A stretch of 64,000 nt of DNA from JAKFDI01 sp044508835 (lineage in GTDB: Bacteria > Pseudomonadota > Gammaproteobacteria > Burkholderiales > Burkholderiaceae_C): assembly GCA_044508835.1 (NCBI GenBank), contig JBIQHD010000003.1, positions 1-64,000 of the forward strand. The letters run 5' to 3'. Shown in pieces: positions 18,035 through 32,405 of the stretch. The notes below the pieces were generated by a model, which was not told the origin of the DNA, ran no database searches, and saw nothing but the letters and a program-made list of their open reading frames with translations. The translations under genes and the position numbers were made by a program. Position 1 is the stretch's first letter. Each line of letters opens with the position of its first letter.

Positions 18035-18628
18035 ATGAATCCACGTCCCCTCGCCGTGGCCGCGCTCGCGCTGTCGCTGCCCGCCCTCGCCCTGGCCCAC
18101 GTCGGCGCCGACGGCGCCGCCCACCACGGCGCCGGCGCCGCGCTGTGGGCCGGCTTCGCGCATCCGTTCACCGGGCTCGACCACCTCGCGGCGATGCTGG
18201 CGGTGGGCCTGTGGAGCGGGCTCACCGCGCGGCGCAAGTGGCTCGCGCCGCTGGCCTTCGTCGCGGCGCTGCTCGCCGGCGCGCTGCTGGGCCTGGCGGG
18301 GTGGCAGCCGCCGGGCATCGAGCCGGCGATCGCCGCCTCGGTGCTGGTGCTGGGCCTGCTGGTCGCCACCGGCGCCCGCCTGCCGGCCGCGGCCGGCGCG
18401 GCGCTGGCCGGCGCCTTCGCGCTGTTCCACGGCGCGGCGCACGGGCAGGAGCTGGCCGGGCCGTCCGCCGCCTTCGCGCTCGCCGGCATGGTGGCGGGCA
18501 CGGCGCTGCTGCATGCCGCCGGCATCGGCGCGGCGCTGGCGATGCGGCACCGCGCGCAGTGGATGCCGCGCGCGGCCGGCGCCGCCGCGGCGCTGTTCGG
18601 CGCCTCGCTGCTGATGCAGCTCGCCTGA
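18035..18628 (+). CDS. ureJ: HupE/UreJ family membrane protein, probable nickel permease
   Basis: The 197-residue protein has a cleavable-looking signal (MNPRPLAVAALALSLPALALA) followed by about six hydrophobic helices. The HPFTGLDH motif near residues 46-53 is diagnostic of HupE/UreJ and supplies putative metal ligands; a second His cluster is HGAAHGQEL. Members are thought to import nickel for hydrogenase or urease. The start at 18035 has GGAG 7 nt upstream. It lies between ureA and ureB, as in other betaproteobacterial urease operons. Confidence 0.88.
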   Translation: MNPRPLAVAALALSLPALALAHVGADGAAHHGAGAALWAGFAHPFTGLDHLAAMLAVGLWSGLTARRKWLAPLAFVAALLAGALLGLAGWQPPGIEPAIAASVLVLGLLVATGARLPAAAGAALAGAFALFHGAAHGQELAGPSAAFALAGMVAGTALLHAAGIGAALAMRHRAQWMPRAAGAAAALFGASLLMQLA

Positions 18629-18635
18629 GGCCGGC

Positions 18636-18941
18636 ATGATCCCCGGCGAGCTCTTCACCGACGGCGCCGAGCACCTGCTCAACCCGGCGCGCCGCACCGC
18701 CACCTTCGTGGTCGAGAACAGCGGCGAGCGGCCGATCCAGGTCGGCTCGCACTACCACTTCGCCGAGACCAACGCGGCGCTCGTCTTCGACCGCGCCGCC
18801 GCGCGCGGCATGCGGCTGAACATCGCCTCCGGCACGGCGGTGCGCTTCGAGCCGGGGCAGCAGCGCACGGTGGAGCTGGTCGAGTACGCGGGGGAGCGGC
18901 AGGTGTGGGGCTTCCGGGGGTTGGTGCAGGGGGCGTTGTGA
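18636..18941 (+). CDS. ureB: Urease beta subunit
   Basis: The 101-residue protein begins MIPGELFTDGAEHLLNPAR and contains VENSGERPIQVGSHYHFAETN and RLNIASGTAVRFEPGQ, all hallmark UreB segments. It forms the (UreABC)3 core with the gamma and alpha subunits. It begins 8 nt after ureJ and ends 57 nt before ureC. The length is normal for the separate beta subunit, so there is no gamma-beta fusion as in some other lineages. Confidence 0.97.
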   Translation: MIPGELFTDGAEHLLNPARRTATFVVENSGERPIQVGSHYHFAETNAALVFDRAAARGMRLNIASGTAVRFEPGQQRTVELVEYAGERQVWGFRGLVQGAL

Positions 18942-18998
18942 GCCCTCGGACACACCAGCCATCCGCGCACCCGAACTGACCCTTTCACGAGACCGACC

Positions 18999-20726
<1,728 letters not shown>

Positions 20727-20736
20727 GCCGGCCGGC

Positions 20737-22329
<1,593 letters not shown>

Positions 22330-22434
22330 GGGGTTCTCCTTGGGTGTGCGTTCGCGCCGGGCCGCGGGCCGGCTGAGGGCACCCTTGGCAAGAGACGCTC
22401 CCGCCCGGCCGCGGCAGCACGCGCCGCCATGAAG

Positions 22435-22456
22435 AAGGCCCGCCGAAGCGGGCCTT
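22435..22456 (-). terminator. Hairpin with UUCG loop after the second esterase gene
   Basis: On the minus strand AAGGCCCGC, loop TTCG, then GCGGGCCTT: a perfect 9-bp stem closed by a stable C(UUCG)G tetraloop, followed by CTTC. It sits 21 nt past the stop of the esterase gene at 22477-24075 and before the start of its paralogue. The T-tract is weak, so it may be partial and allow read-through. Confidence 0.6.
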
Positions 22457-22476
22457 GTCGTCGCGCCGGGAGCGCG

Positions 22477-24075
<1,599 letters not shown>

Positions 24076-24287
24076 GTGATGCCCTCCAGGGATTTTTCGG
24101 TGGGCGGGCCCGGTGCGGACCCGCGGACTGCACGTTCGTGCAGTCACTCAACCGTACGTGGGAAACCGCCGCGCTGCATCAGCATTGCTACCGAGGCGCA
24201 CCCCGCTCGCGGGGCCGGGGACGCGATGAAGTTCGGTATGCTGGCTGCCCCCTTTTCGCGACTTTCACCCCCTACGGAGCCCGCCCG

Positions 24288-25370
24288 ATGACCCGCGTAT
24301 TCAATTTCAGCGCCGGCCCTGCCGCCCTGCCCGAACCGGTGCTGCGCCAGGCCGCCGACGAGATGCTCGACTGGCGCGGCTCGGGCATGTCGGTGATGGA
24401 GATGAGCCACCGCGGCAAGGAGTTCATCGGCATCCACGCCGAGTGCGAGGCGACGCTGCGCGCGCTGCTGGCCATCCCCGCGAACTACAAGGTCGTCTTC
24501 ATGCAGGGCGGCGCCATCGCGCAGAACGCCATCGTGCCGATGAACCTGCTGCGCGGGCGCCGCAGCATCGACTTCGTGAACACCGGCGAGTGGTCCAAGA
24601 AGTCGATCAAGGAGGCGAAGAAGTACGCCGAGGTGCGCATCGCCGCCAGCGCCGAGTCGAGCGGCTTCACCCACGTGCCGAAGCAGGACACCTGGCAGCT
24701 CGACCCGGACGCGGCCTACGTGCACATCTGCTCGAACGAGACCATCGGCGGCGTCGAGTACCACTGGACGCCCGACACCGGCGACGTGCCGCTCGTGGCC
24801 GACATGTCGAGCGACATCCTGAGCCGCCCGGTCGACGTGAGCCGCTACGGCCTCATCTACTGCGGCGCGCAGAAGAACATCGGCCCGGCGGGGCTGACCA
24901 TCGTGATCGTGCGCGAGGACCTCATCGGCCAGGCGCTGCCGGCCACGCCCTCGGCCTTCGACTACAAGACCCAGGCCGAGGCCGACTCCATGTACAACAC
25001 CCCGCCCACCTATGCGATCTACATCGCCGGGCTGGTGTTCAAGTGGCTCCAGGCCCAGGGCGGCCTGCCGGCGATCGAGCGCCACAACCGCGAGAAGGCC
25101 GCGCTGCTGTACGACTACCTCGACTCGACCGGCTTCTACGCCAGCCCCATCGCGCGGGAGGACCGCTCGCTGATGAACGTGCCCTTCAAGCTGCGCGACG
25201 AATCGCTGGACGCCGAGTTCCTGAAGGGCGCGCAGGCGCGGGGCATGCTGCAGCTCAAGGGCCACCGCTCGGTGGGTGGCATGCGCGCCTCCATCTACAA
25301 CGCCATGCCGGTCGAGGGCGTGCGCGCGCTGGTGGCGTACATGAAGGAATTCGAGGCCGCCAAGGGCTGA
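24288..25370 (+). CDS. serC: Phosphoserine aminotransferase
   Basis: The 360-residue PLP enzyme makes 3-phosphoserine in serine biosynthesis and also acts in pyridoxine biosynthesis. It starts MTRVFNFSAGPAALPEPVL with GGAG 9 nt upstream. HRGKEF and the PLP lysine Lys196 in YCGAQKNIGPAG are visible, followed by the segment YNTPPTYAIYIAGLV. Lys196 aligns closely with Lys198 of the E. coli enzyme. serA lies 4.6 kb downstream on the same strand, beyond the nir genes. Confidence 0.97.
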   Translation: MTRVFNFSAGPAALPEPVLRQAADEMLDWRGSGMSVMEMSHRGKEFIGIHAECEATLRALLAIPANYKVVFMQGGAIAQNAIVPMNLLRGRRSIDFVNTGEWSKKSIKEAKKYAEVRIAASAESSGFTHVPKQDTWQLDPDAAYVHICSNETIGGVEYHWTPDTGDVPLVADMSSDILSRPVDVSRYGLIYCGAQKNIGPAGLTIVIVREDLIGQALPATPSAFDYKTQAEADSMYNTPPTYAIYIAGLVFKWLQAQGGLPAIERHNREKAALLYDYLDSTGFYASPIAREDRSLMNVPFKLRDESLDAEFLKGAQARGMLQLKGHRSVGGMRASIYNAMPVEGVRALVAYMKEFEAAKG

Positions 25371-25387
25371 CGAGGCCCGGCGGACCC

Positions 25388-25417
25388 AAAAAAAAGGCGG
25401 CCCCGTGTGGGGCCGCC
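25388..25417 (-). terminator. Intrinsic terminator between nirM and serC
   Basis: The stem GGCGGCCCC (25396-25404), loop GTGT and GGGGCCGCC (25409-25417) is a perfect 9-bp hairpin. On the minus strand it is followed by a run of eight T (25388-25395), so it terminates the nirS-nirM transcript. It lies between the convergent stops of serC and nirM and may also block read-through from serC. Confidence 0.85.
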
Positions 25418-25436
25418 GCCGTTTCCGCGGGCCGCG

Positions 25437-25760
25437 TCAGTCGGCCCCGGCGAGGATCCAGTTCGCCAGCGTCTCCAGGTCGGCCGCGGGCACGTTCGGG
25501 TTCGGCGCCATCGGCACCGGCCCCCACACGCCCGAGCCGCCCTTGCGGATCTTCTCGACCAGCCTGGCGCTCGCCGCCGCGTCGCCCTTGTACTTGGCGG
25601 CGATGTCCTTGTAGGCCGGGCCGACGCTCTTCTTGGCGATCTGGTGGCAGGCCAGGCAGTTGTGCTTCTTGGCGAGGTCGGCGTTGGCCAGCGCCGGCAG
25701 CGCCGCGCCGGCCGCGGCCGCGGCCAGCGCCAGCCGCGCGATCGATGCAGGGGTTCTCAT
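25437..25760 (-). CDS. nirM: Cytochrome c551/c552, class I
   Basis: The 107-residue periplasmic electron carrier has a signal peptide (about residues 1-26), haem site CLACH (35-39) and axial Met84 in PVPMAPNPNVP. It is the size of cytochrome c551. It lies 13 nt downstream of nirS, so it is almost certainly the electron donor to the nitrite reductase. The symbol nirM follows that placement. Confidence 0.88.
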   Translation of the reverse strand: MRTPASIARLALAAAAAGAALPALANADLAKKHNCLACHQIAKKSVGPAYKDIAAKYKGDAAASARLVEKIRKGGSGVWGPVPMAPNPNVPAADLETLANWILAGAD

Positions 25761-25773
25761 CCGGGCCTCCCGT

Positions 25774-27501
25774 TCAGTAGACGTCGTGCTGCGTGTTGTT
25801 CACGTTGAACTTGCCGGTGGGCGTGATCAGCCGCGGGTCCTTGATCACGGCCTTGAGCTTGCGGGTCTTGTCGTCCACCACGACCAGCGCCGACTCCTGG
25901 TTCTTGGCGCTCCACACCGAGAACCACACCTCGTCGCCGGCGACGTTGTACTCGGGCTGCGTGATGCGCTTGGCGCCTTCGCCGAGGGCTGCCCATTCGC
26001 CGATCGGCAGCACCTCGTAGGGCTTGTCGAGGTTGCCGATGTCGAACACCGCGATCGACTGGTGCACCTTCGGGTCCGGGTTCAGCGGCGTGTCCACCCA
26101 CAGGTTCTTCGACTTCGGGTGCGTCTTGATGAACAGGTTGCCGCCGCCCTGGCCCTTGAGCGTCTGCACCACCGTCCAGGCGCGCGCCTTGTTCCGCGCC
26201 GGGTCGGTGCCGATGAGCGAAATGGTCTCGTCGCCCAGGTGGCCGGTGGCCCAGACCGGGCCGAACTTCGGGTGCTTGAAGTTCGCGCCGCGCCCCGGGT
26301 GCGGGATGGCGCCCACGTCCACCAGCGCCGCCAGCTTGTTGTGCCGGCTGTCGACCACGGCGATCTTGTTGGAGTTGTTCGCCGCCACCAGGAAGTAGCG
26401 CTTGGTCGAATCCCAGCCGCCGTCGTGCAGGAACTGCGCCGCCTCGATCTCGGTCGTCTTCAGGTTCTTCAGGTCGCTGTAGTCGACCACCAGCACCTTG
26501 CCGGTCTCCTTGACGTTGACGATGAACTCGGGCTTCTCGTGCGAGGCGACGATGGAGGCCACGCGCGGCTCGGGGTGGTACTCCTGCGTGCCGACCACGG
26601 TGCCGCGGGTGGACTGCACCTTCAGCGGCTCGAGCGTGTCGCCCTTCATCAGCACGTACTGCGGCGGCCAGTAGGCGCCGGCCACGGCGAACTGGTCGCG
26701 GTGCTTCTTGTCCTTGGAGGTCTCCACCGAGCGCGCCTCCAGGCCCATGCGGATCTCGGCCACGTTGTCGGGCACCGGCATCCACAGGTCGATGAGGTTG
26801 ATCTTGCCGTCGCGGCCGATCACGTACAGGTAGCGCCCAGAGGCCGAGGTGCGCGAGATGTGCACCGCGTAGCCGGTCTTCACGAAGTTGATGATCTTCT
26901 TGCTCTTGCCGTCGATCAGCGCCACCTCGCCGGTGTCGCGCAGCGTCACCGAGAAGAGGTTGGCGATGTCGATGTCGTTCATCTTCTTCTTCGGCCGCTG
27001 CTCGGGCGGAACGATCACCTTCCAGGTCTTGCGCATGTCGGCCATGCCCCACTCGGGCGGGGTCGGGGGCTCCTGCTGCACGTAGCGTGCCATCAGGTCG
27101 ACCTCGGCGTCGTTCAGGTCGCCCGAGGTGCCCCAGTTGGGCATGCCCGCGGGCGAGCCGTACTTGATGAAGGTCTTGAGGTACTCGGTGCCGCGCTCGA
27201 TGGTGATGTCGGGCGTGAGCGGCTTGCCGGTGGCGCCCTTGCGCAGCACGCCGTGGCAGCCGGCGCAGCGCTCGAAGTAGGTCTGGCGCGCGCGCTCGAA
27301 CTCCACCTTGGTCATCGGCGGGGCCTTGGGGTTGATGTTGTGGTGCATCTCCTCGCCCGCCAGCGGCGAGCCCCCGGCCTGGTAGCTCGCCTCGGGCGCG
27401 CTGACCTTCTCGCCGTGGTTCTGCGCCACGGCCCCTCCCGCGGCCAGGGCCGCGGCCAGTGCCCAGGCCAGCGGCGCCTTGCCGTTCGTCCGTCGTGTCA
27501 T
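25774..27501 (-). CDS. nirS: Cytochrome cd1 nitrite reductase (NO-forming)
   Basis: The 575-residue periplasmic enzyme reduces nitrite to nitric oxide in denitrification. After a signal peptide (to about residue 26, AVAQ), the cytochrome c domain carries CAGCH at 79-83 in CAGCHGVLRKGATGKPLTPD. The d1 propeller follows, with TGYAVHISRTSASGRYLYVI, ARSVETSK, GAYWPPQ, FLHDGGWDS, GRGANFKHPKFGPVW and the terminal TPTGKFNVNNTQHDVY, all close to known NirS sequences. AAGGAG precedes the ATG at 27501. Genes for haem d1 synthesis are not in the window. It is transcribed with nirM and is divergent from a TonB receptor. Confidence 0.96.
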   Translation of the reverse strand: MTRRTNGKAPLAWALAAALAAGGAVAQNHGEKVSAPEASYQAGGSPLAGEEMHHNINPKAPPMTKVEFERARQTYFERCAGCHGVLRKGATGKPLTPDITIERGTEYLKTFIKYGSPAGMPNWGTSGDLNDAEVDLMARYVQQEPPTPPEWGMADMRKTWKVIVPPEQRPKKKMNDIDIANLFSVTLRDTGEVALIDGKSKKIINFVKTGYAVHISRTSASGRYLYVIGRDGKINLIDLWMPVPDNVAEIRMGLEARSVETSKDKKHRDQFAVAGAYWPPQYVLMKGDTLEPLKVQSTRGTVVGTQEYHPEPRVASIVASHEKPEFIVNVKETGKVLVVDYSDLKNLKTTEIEAAQFLHDGGWDSTKRYFLVAANNSNKIAVVDSRHNKLAALVDVGAIPHPGRGANFKHPKFGPVWATGHLGDETISLIGTDPARNKARAWTVVQTLKGQGGGNLFIKTHPKSKNLWVDTPLNPDPKVHQSIAVFDIGNLDKPYEVLPIGEWAALGEGAKRITQPEYNVAGDEVWFSVWSAKNQESALVVVDDKTRKLKAVIKDPRLITPTGKFNVNNTQHDVY

Positions 27502-27547
27502 CTCGGTCTCTCCTTCGGTCGTTGTCAAGAACCCGTTCGTCGAAGGG

Positions 27548-27589
27548 ATATTTGCCGGGGACCCCTTTGGGCGTGTTGCGTGTCATCAA
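27548..27589 (-). promoter_or_regulatory. FNR/NNR-class promoter of nirS
   Basis: TTGATGACACGCAA on the minus strand (27576-27589) matches TTGAT-N4-ATCAA with one perfect half. If its centre (27582.5) is placed at -41.5, the start falls at 27541 and the -10 hexamer window (27548-27553) reads AAATAT. This is a class II layout for an FNR/Dnr/Nnr activator. The leader would be about 40 nt, with AAGGAG before the ATG. Confidence 0.55.
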
Positions 27590-27617
27590 GCTTTCTGCTG
27601 CACCGCAGCACTACAGT
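27576..27617 (+). promoter_or_regulatory. Same FNR/NNR box facing the TonB receptor gene
   Basis: Read rightward, the same box centre at -41.5 puts a start at 27624, and the -10 window (27612-27617) reads TACAGT, four of six matches to TATAAT. One box could therefore serve both divergent genes. The TonB start codon at 27648 is about 24 nt beyond. Confidence 0.4.
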
Positions 27618-27647
27618 GCGCCGCGCCGCAGCCACCCTGTCCCGCCG

Positions 27648-29915
27648 ATGCCCACCGCCCGCCGCCGCCCTGCCGTCGCCCCGCTCTGCTGGCTGGGCGC
27701 CCTCGCCGCAGGCACCGCCGGCCCGATCGCGGCCCAGCCCGCCGAGGCGCCGGACCTGCAGCGCGTGGTGGTCACCGCCACGCGCGCGCCGCTGGCCGGC
27801 AGCCTCGGCCAGCCGGCCAGCGTGAGCGTGGTCGAGGAGGACGAGCTGGCCCTGCGCCCCATCGCCCGCTTCGGCGACGCGCTGGCCGACGTGCCCGGCG
27901 TCTACGTGCGCGGCTCGGCGCTGGGCACGCCCTTCCCGGCCACCGGCCAGGCGGCGCTGTCGCTGCGCGGCATCCCGCGCACCGGGCGCACGCTGGTGAT
28001 GATCGACGGCCAGCCGCTGAACAACGCGCTGGCCGGCGGCATCAACGTGAGCGCCATCCCGACGGAGGGCATCGAGCGCGTGGAGATCGTGCGCGGCCCG
28101 TACTCGGCGCTGTACGGCGGCAACGCCATGGGCGGCGTGATCCACTTCATCACCGCCGGGCCCGACCGGCCGATCACCGAACTGCGCCTGGGCGCGGGCA
28201 ACCTCGGGCAGCGCGGCGCCTCCTTCGTGCACCGCAAGCGCCATGAGAACGGCCTGGGCGTCACGCTGACCCTGGGCTGGCGCGAGAGCAGCGGCAACGC
28301 CGACGCCGAGTACGTCGTGCGCCCCGTGCCGCGCAGCACGCCCGCCGGCCCCGTGCTGACCGGCGGCATGCCCACCACCACGACCGCGGGCGCGCCCGCC
28401 TGGTGGGTGGGCACCAAGGGCGCGCGCCCGTGGTGGCAGGGCCACGGCCAGCTCGCGCTGCACTACGCGCCCACGCCCGCCACGCGGCTGCAGGCCGGCG
28501 TGGGCTGGGCCGCGTACGAGACCGGCCACTCGCCGCCCGTCAGCTTCCTGCGCGACGCCGCGGGCCAGCCGGCGATGTCGGGCATCGTGGCCGCCGGCGC
28601 CGCGCGGCCGGTGTCGGTCTCGCCGACCGACTTCCTCAACACCTCGCCCTCGGGCGAGGAGGACCGGCGCTTCTTCGTGCTGGCCGAGCACCGCCTCGAC
28701 GGCGGCGGGCAGCTGCAGGCGCGGCTGTCCACGCTGCGCCAGACCTTCGACTACGCCCAGGCCGGCACCGGCGCCACCTACGACGGCGGCCCCGGCGATT
28801 TCGTCGACCAGCCGAACCGGCGCGACAGCCTGGAGGTCTCGCTGCGCCAACCGGTGACCGCCGGTTGGACGCTCACCGGCGGCCTGTCGCTCGAGCACAG
28901 CGCGCTCGACCGGCGCACGCATGCGCTGGCGCAGTGGCGCGACCGCGACTCGCGCACCGGCGTCGTCGGCGAGGGCCTGGGGCGCATCGACAACTCGGCG
29001 CTGTTCGTGCAGAGCGAGCACGAGATCGGCGATCGCCTCACCGTCTACGCCGGCGGCCGCCACGACCGCTTCACCACGAGCGGCCGGGTGAGCGCCGCCG
29101 GCTTCGACCAGCACTATCCCGAGCGCAGCTTCGAGCAGTTCAGCCCCAAGCTGGCCGTGGTGTGGCAGGCGCAGCCGTGGCTGTCGCTGCGCACGTCCTA
29201 CGGCGAAGCCTTCCGCGCGCCCGCGCTGCTCGACATGTACGCCCGCATCGTCATCCCCACGCCGGGCCTGGCGACGATCAACGACCCGGCGCCGCTGCTC
29301 GGCCCCGAGCGGGTGCGCGCGCTGGAGCTGGGCGCCGACGCCGACCTGGGCCGCGGGCGCCGCGCCTCGGTGACGCTGTACGCGCAGCGCCTGCACGACC
29401 TGATCTACCGCCGCACGCTGGCCCCGGCCGGCGGCGTCGTGCCGATGGTGACCGAGAACGTGGCCGCGGCCGACGTCAACGGCCTGGAGGCCAGCCTGCG
29501 CTGGCCCACCCCGGTGCACGGCCTGCGCAGCTTCGCCGCGCTGACGCACCAGATGCGCCGCCACATCCGCCGCAACGACGCCTCGCCGGCCAGCGTGGGC
29601 AAGGTGCTGACCGACGTGCCGCGCACCATCGCATCGGCCGGCCTGGAGCTCGAGCGCGGCCCCTGGAGCGGCTTCCTCGCCGTGCGCCACGTCGGCCACG
29701 CCTTCGGCTCGGGCGACGACACCAACACCGACGCGGCGCAGGGCGTGTACGGCGCCTACGACCGCCACACCATCGTCTCGGCGCGCGCGGCCTGGCGCTT
29801 CGACGCGCACCTGGGCGCCAGCCTGGCCGTCGACAACCTCACCGACCGGCGCTACTTCGCGCTCTACCGGCAGCCCGGGCGCAGCGTCTACGCCGAGGTC
29901 GCCTACCGGTTCTGA
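27648..29915 (+). CDS. TonB-dependent outer-membrane receptor, divergent from nirS
   Basis: The 755-residue receptor has a signal peptide (about residues 1-29, ending IAAQ), a TonB-box-like LQRVVVTATRAP, a plug with ALADVPGVYVRG, LSLRGIPRTGRTLVMIDGQP and VEIVRGPYSALYGGNAMGG, then a barrel ending in AYRF with SYGEAFRAPALLDMY and VDNLTDRRYFALYRQPGR. It appears complete. The ATG at 27648 is the only start close to the signal sequence. The ligand is unknown. The shared promoter with nirS suggests induction when oxygen is low or NO is present, perhaps to supply iron or another metal for denitrification enzymes. Confidence 0.9.
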   Translation: MPTARRRPAVAPLCWLGALAAGTAGPIAAQPAEAPDLQRVVVTATRAPLAGSLGQPASVSVVEEDELALRPIARFGDALADVPGVYVRGSALGTPFPATGQAALSLRGIPRTGRTLVMIDGQPLNNALAGGINVSAIPTEGIERVEIVRGPYSALYGGNAMGGVIHFITAGPDRPITELRLGAGNLGQRGASFVHRKRHENGLGVTLTLGWRESSGNADAEYVVRPVPRSTPAGPVLTGGMPTTTTAGAPAWWVGTKGARPWWQGHGQLALHYAPTPATRLQAGVGWAAYETGHSPPVSFLRDAAGQPAMSGIVAAGAARPVSVSPTDFLNTSPSGEEDRRFFVLAEHRLDGGGQLQARLSTLRQTFDYAQAGTGATYDGGPGDFVDQPNRRDSLEVSLRQPVTAGWTLTGGLSLEHSALDRRTHALAQWRDRDSRTGVVGEGLGRIDNSALFVQSEHEIGDRLTVYAGGRHDRFTTSGRVSAAGFDQHYPERSFEQFSPKLAVVWQAQPWLSLRTSYGEAFRAPALLDMYARIVIPTPGLATINDPAPLLGPERVRALELGADADLGRGRRASVTLYAQRLHDLIYRRTLAPAGGVVPMVTENVAAADVNGLEASLRWPTPVHGLRSFAALTHQMRRHIRRNDASPASVGKVLTDVPRTIASAGLELERGPWSGFLAVRHVGHAFGSGDDTNTDAAQGVYGAYDRHTIVSARAAWRFDAHLGASLAVDNLTDRRYFALYRQPGRSVYAEVAYRF

Positions 29916-30004
29916 GCGCCCGCGCGGCACGCTAGGGTCTGCCGGGGTGGCGCGCGGCGGGCGGCGGCATCAAGAATGGCCGCCTCCCGACCGCGAGGAC
30001 CGCC

Positions 30005-31176
30005 ATGCCCCCGTCCGCCGAGCGCTTCGACATCCTGGTGCTCAACCAGATCTCGCCCGCGGGGCTGGCGCGCCTGCCGCCCGAGCGCTACACCGTCGAC
30101 CGGCACATCGTCCATCCGCACGCCGTGCTGCTGCGTTCGGCCGACATGCACGGCATGGAGATCGCCCCCAGCGTGCGCGCCGTGGCGCGCGCCGGCGCCG
30201 GCACCAACAACATCCCCGTCAAGGCGCTGAGCCTGCGCGGCGTGCCGGTGTTCAACGCGCCCGGCGCCAACGCCAACGCGGTGAAGGAGCTGGTGCTGGC
30301 CGGCATGCTCATGGCCGCGCGGCGGCTGCCGGCGGCGCTGCAGTTCGTCGGCACGCTCGATCCGCGGCAGCCCGACCTGGCGCACGCCGTCGAGCAGGGC
30401 AAGAAGTCCTTCGCCGGCTTCGAGCTCGCCGGCCAGACGCTGGGCATCGTCGGCCTCGGCAAGATCGGCTGCCTGGTGGCCGACGCGGCCATCAAGCTCG
30501 GCATGAACGTGCTCGGCTACGACCCCGAGATCACCGTCGAGGCCGCGTGGAGCCTGCCCGCCCAGGTGAAGAAGGCGCAGAGCGTGGCCGAGGTGCTGAA
30601 GAACGCGCAGTTCGTGACGCTGCACGTGCCGCTGGTCGAGGCCACTCGCCACCTCGTGAACGCCGACAACATCGGCCTGATGCGCCCGGGCGCGGTGCTG
30701 CTCAACTTCTCGCGCGAGGGCGTGGTGAGCGAGACGGCGGCGCTCGCCGCGCTGGCGCGCGGGCACCTGAGCCACTACGTGTGCGACTTCCCGAGCCCCG
30801 CCCTGATCGGCCAGCCGGGCGTCATCGTGCTGCCGCACCTGGGCGCCTCCACGCGCGAGGCGGAAGAGACCTGCGCGCTGATGGTGGTCGACCAGCTGCG
30901 CGACTTCCTCGAGCACGGCAACGTCGTCAACGCGGTCAACTTCCCCGGCGTGAGCATGCCGCGCGAGTCGGCCTTCCGCGTCGCCATCGCCAACGCCAAC
31001 GTGCCCAGCATGCTGGGGCAGATCTCCACCACCATGGCGCGCGCCGGGCTGAACATCCACAACATGGTGAACAAGTCGCGCGGCGACATGGCCTACACGC
31101 TGGTCGACGTGGACAGCCCGGTCAGGCCCGCCGTGCTGGCCGAGCTGATGGCGATCGAGGGCGTGCTGGCCGCGCG

Positions 31177-31195
<19 letters not shown>
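30005..31195 (+). CDS. serA: D-3-phosphoglycerate dehydrogenase
   Basis: The 396-residue enzyme starts serine synthesis. The substrate part contains ARAGAGTNNIPVKAL; the nucleotide-binding site GIVGLGKIG is at residues 147-155; VPLVEATRHL and the catalytic-region LPHLGASTREAE follow. A C-terminal ACT-like segment (from about 318, AFRVAIANANVPSMLGQIST) suggests serine feedback. This is the shorter ACT type. Its 3' end overlaps the convergent iron ABC ATPase gene by 19 nt. Confidence 0.92.
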
Positions 31196-32262
<1,067 letters not shown>

Positions 32263-32405
32263 GCGGGAAAGGGCGATCGAAGAGCCGGGAGATCGAGGGG
32301 CCGGAAGGGCGCGCGCCGGCGCGAGCGCGCACCTTACACTGTCCGCGAACCGGTCCCGCCCGCGGCGCACCGATCCTTCCCTCCCCTGCCCCGACCGCCC
32401 CCGCC

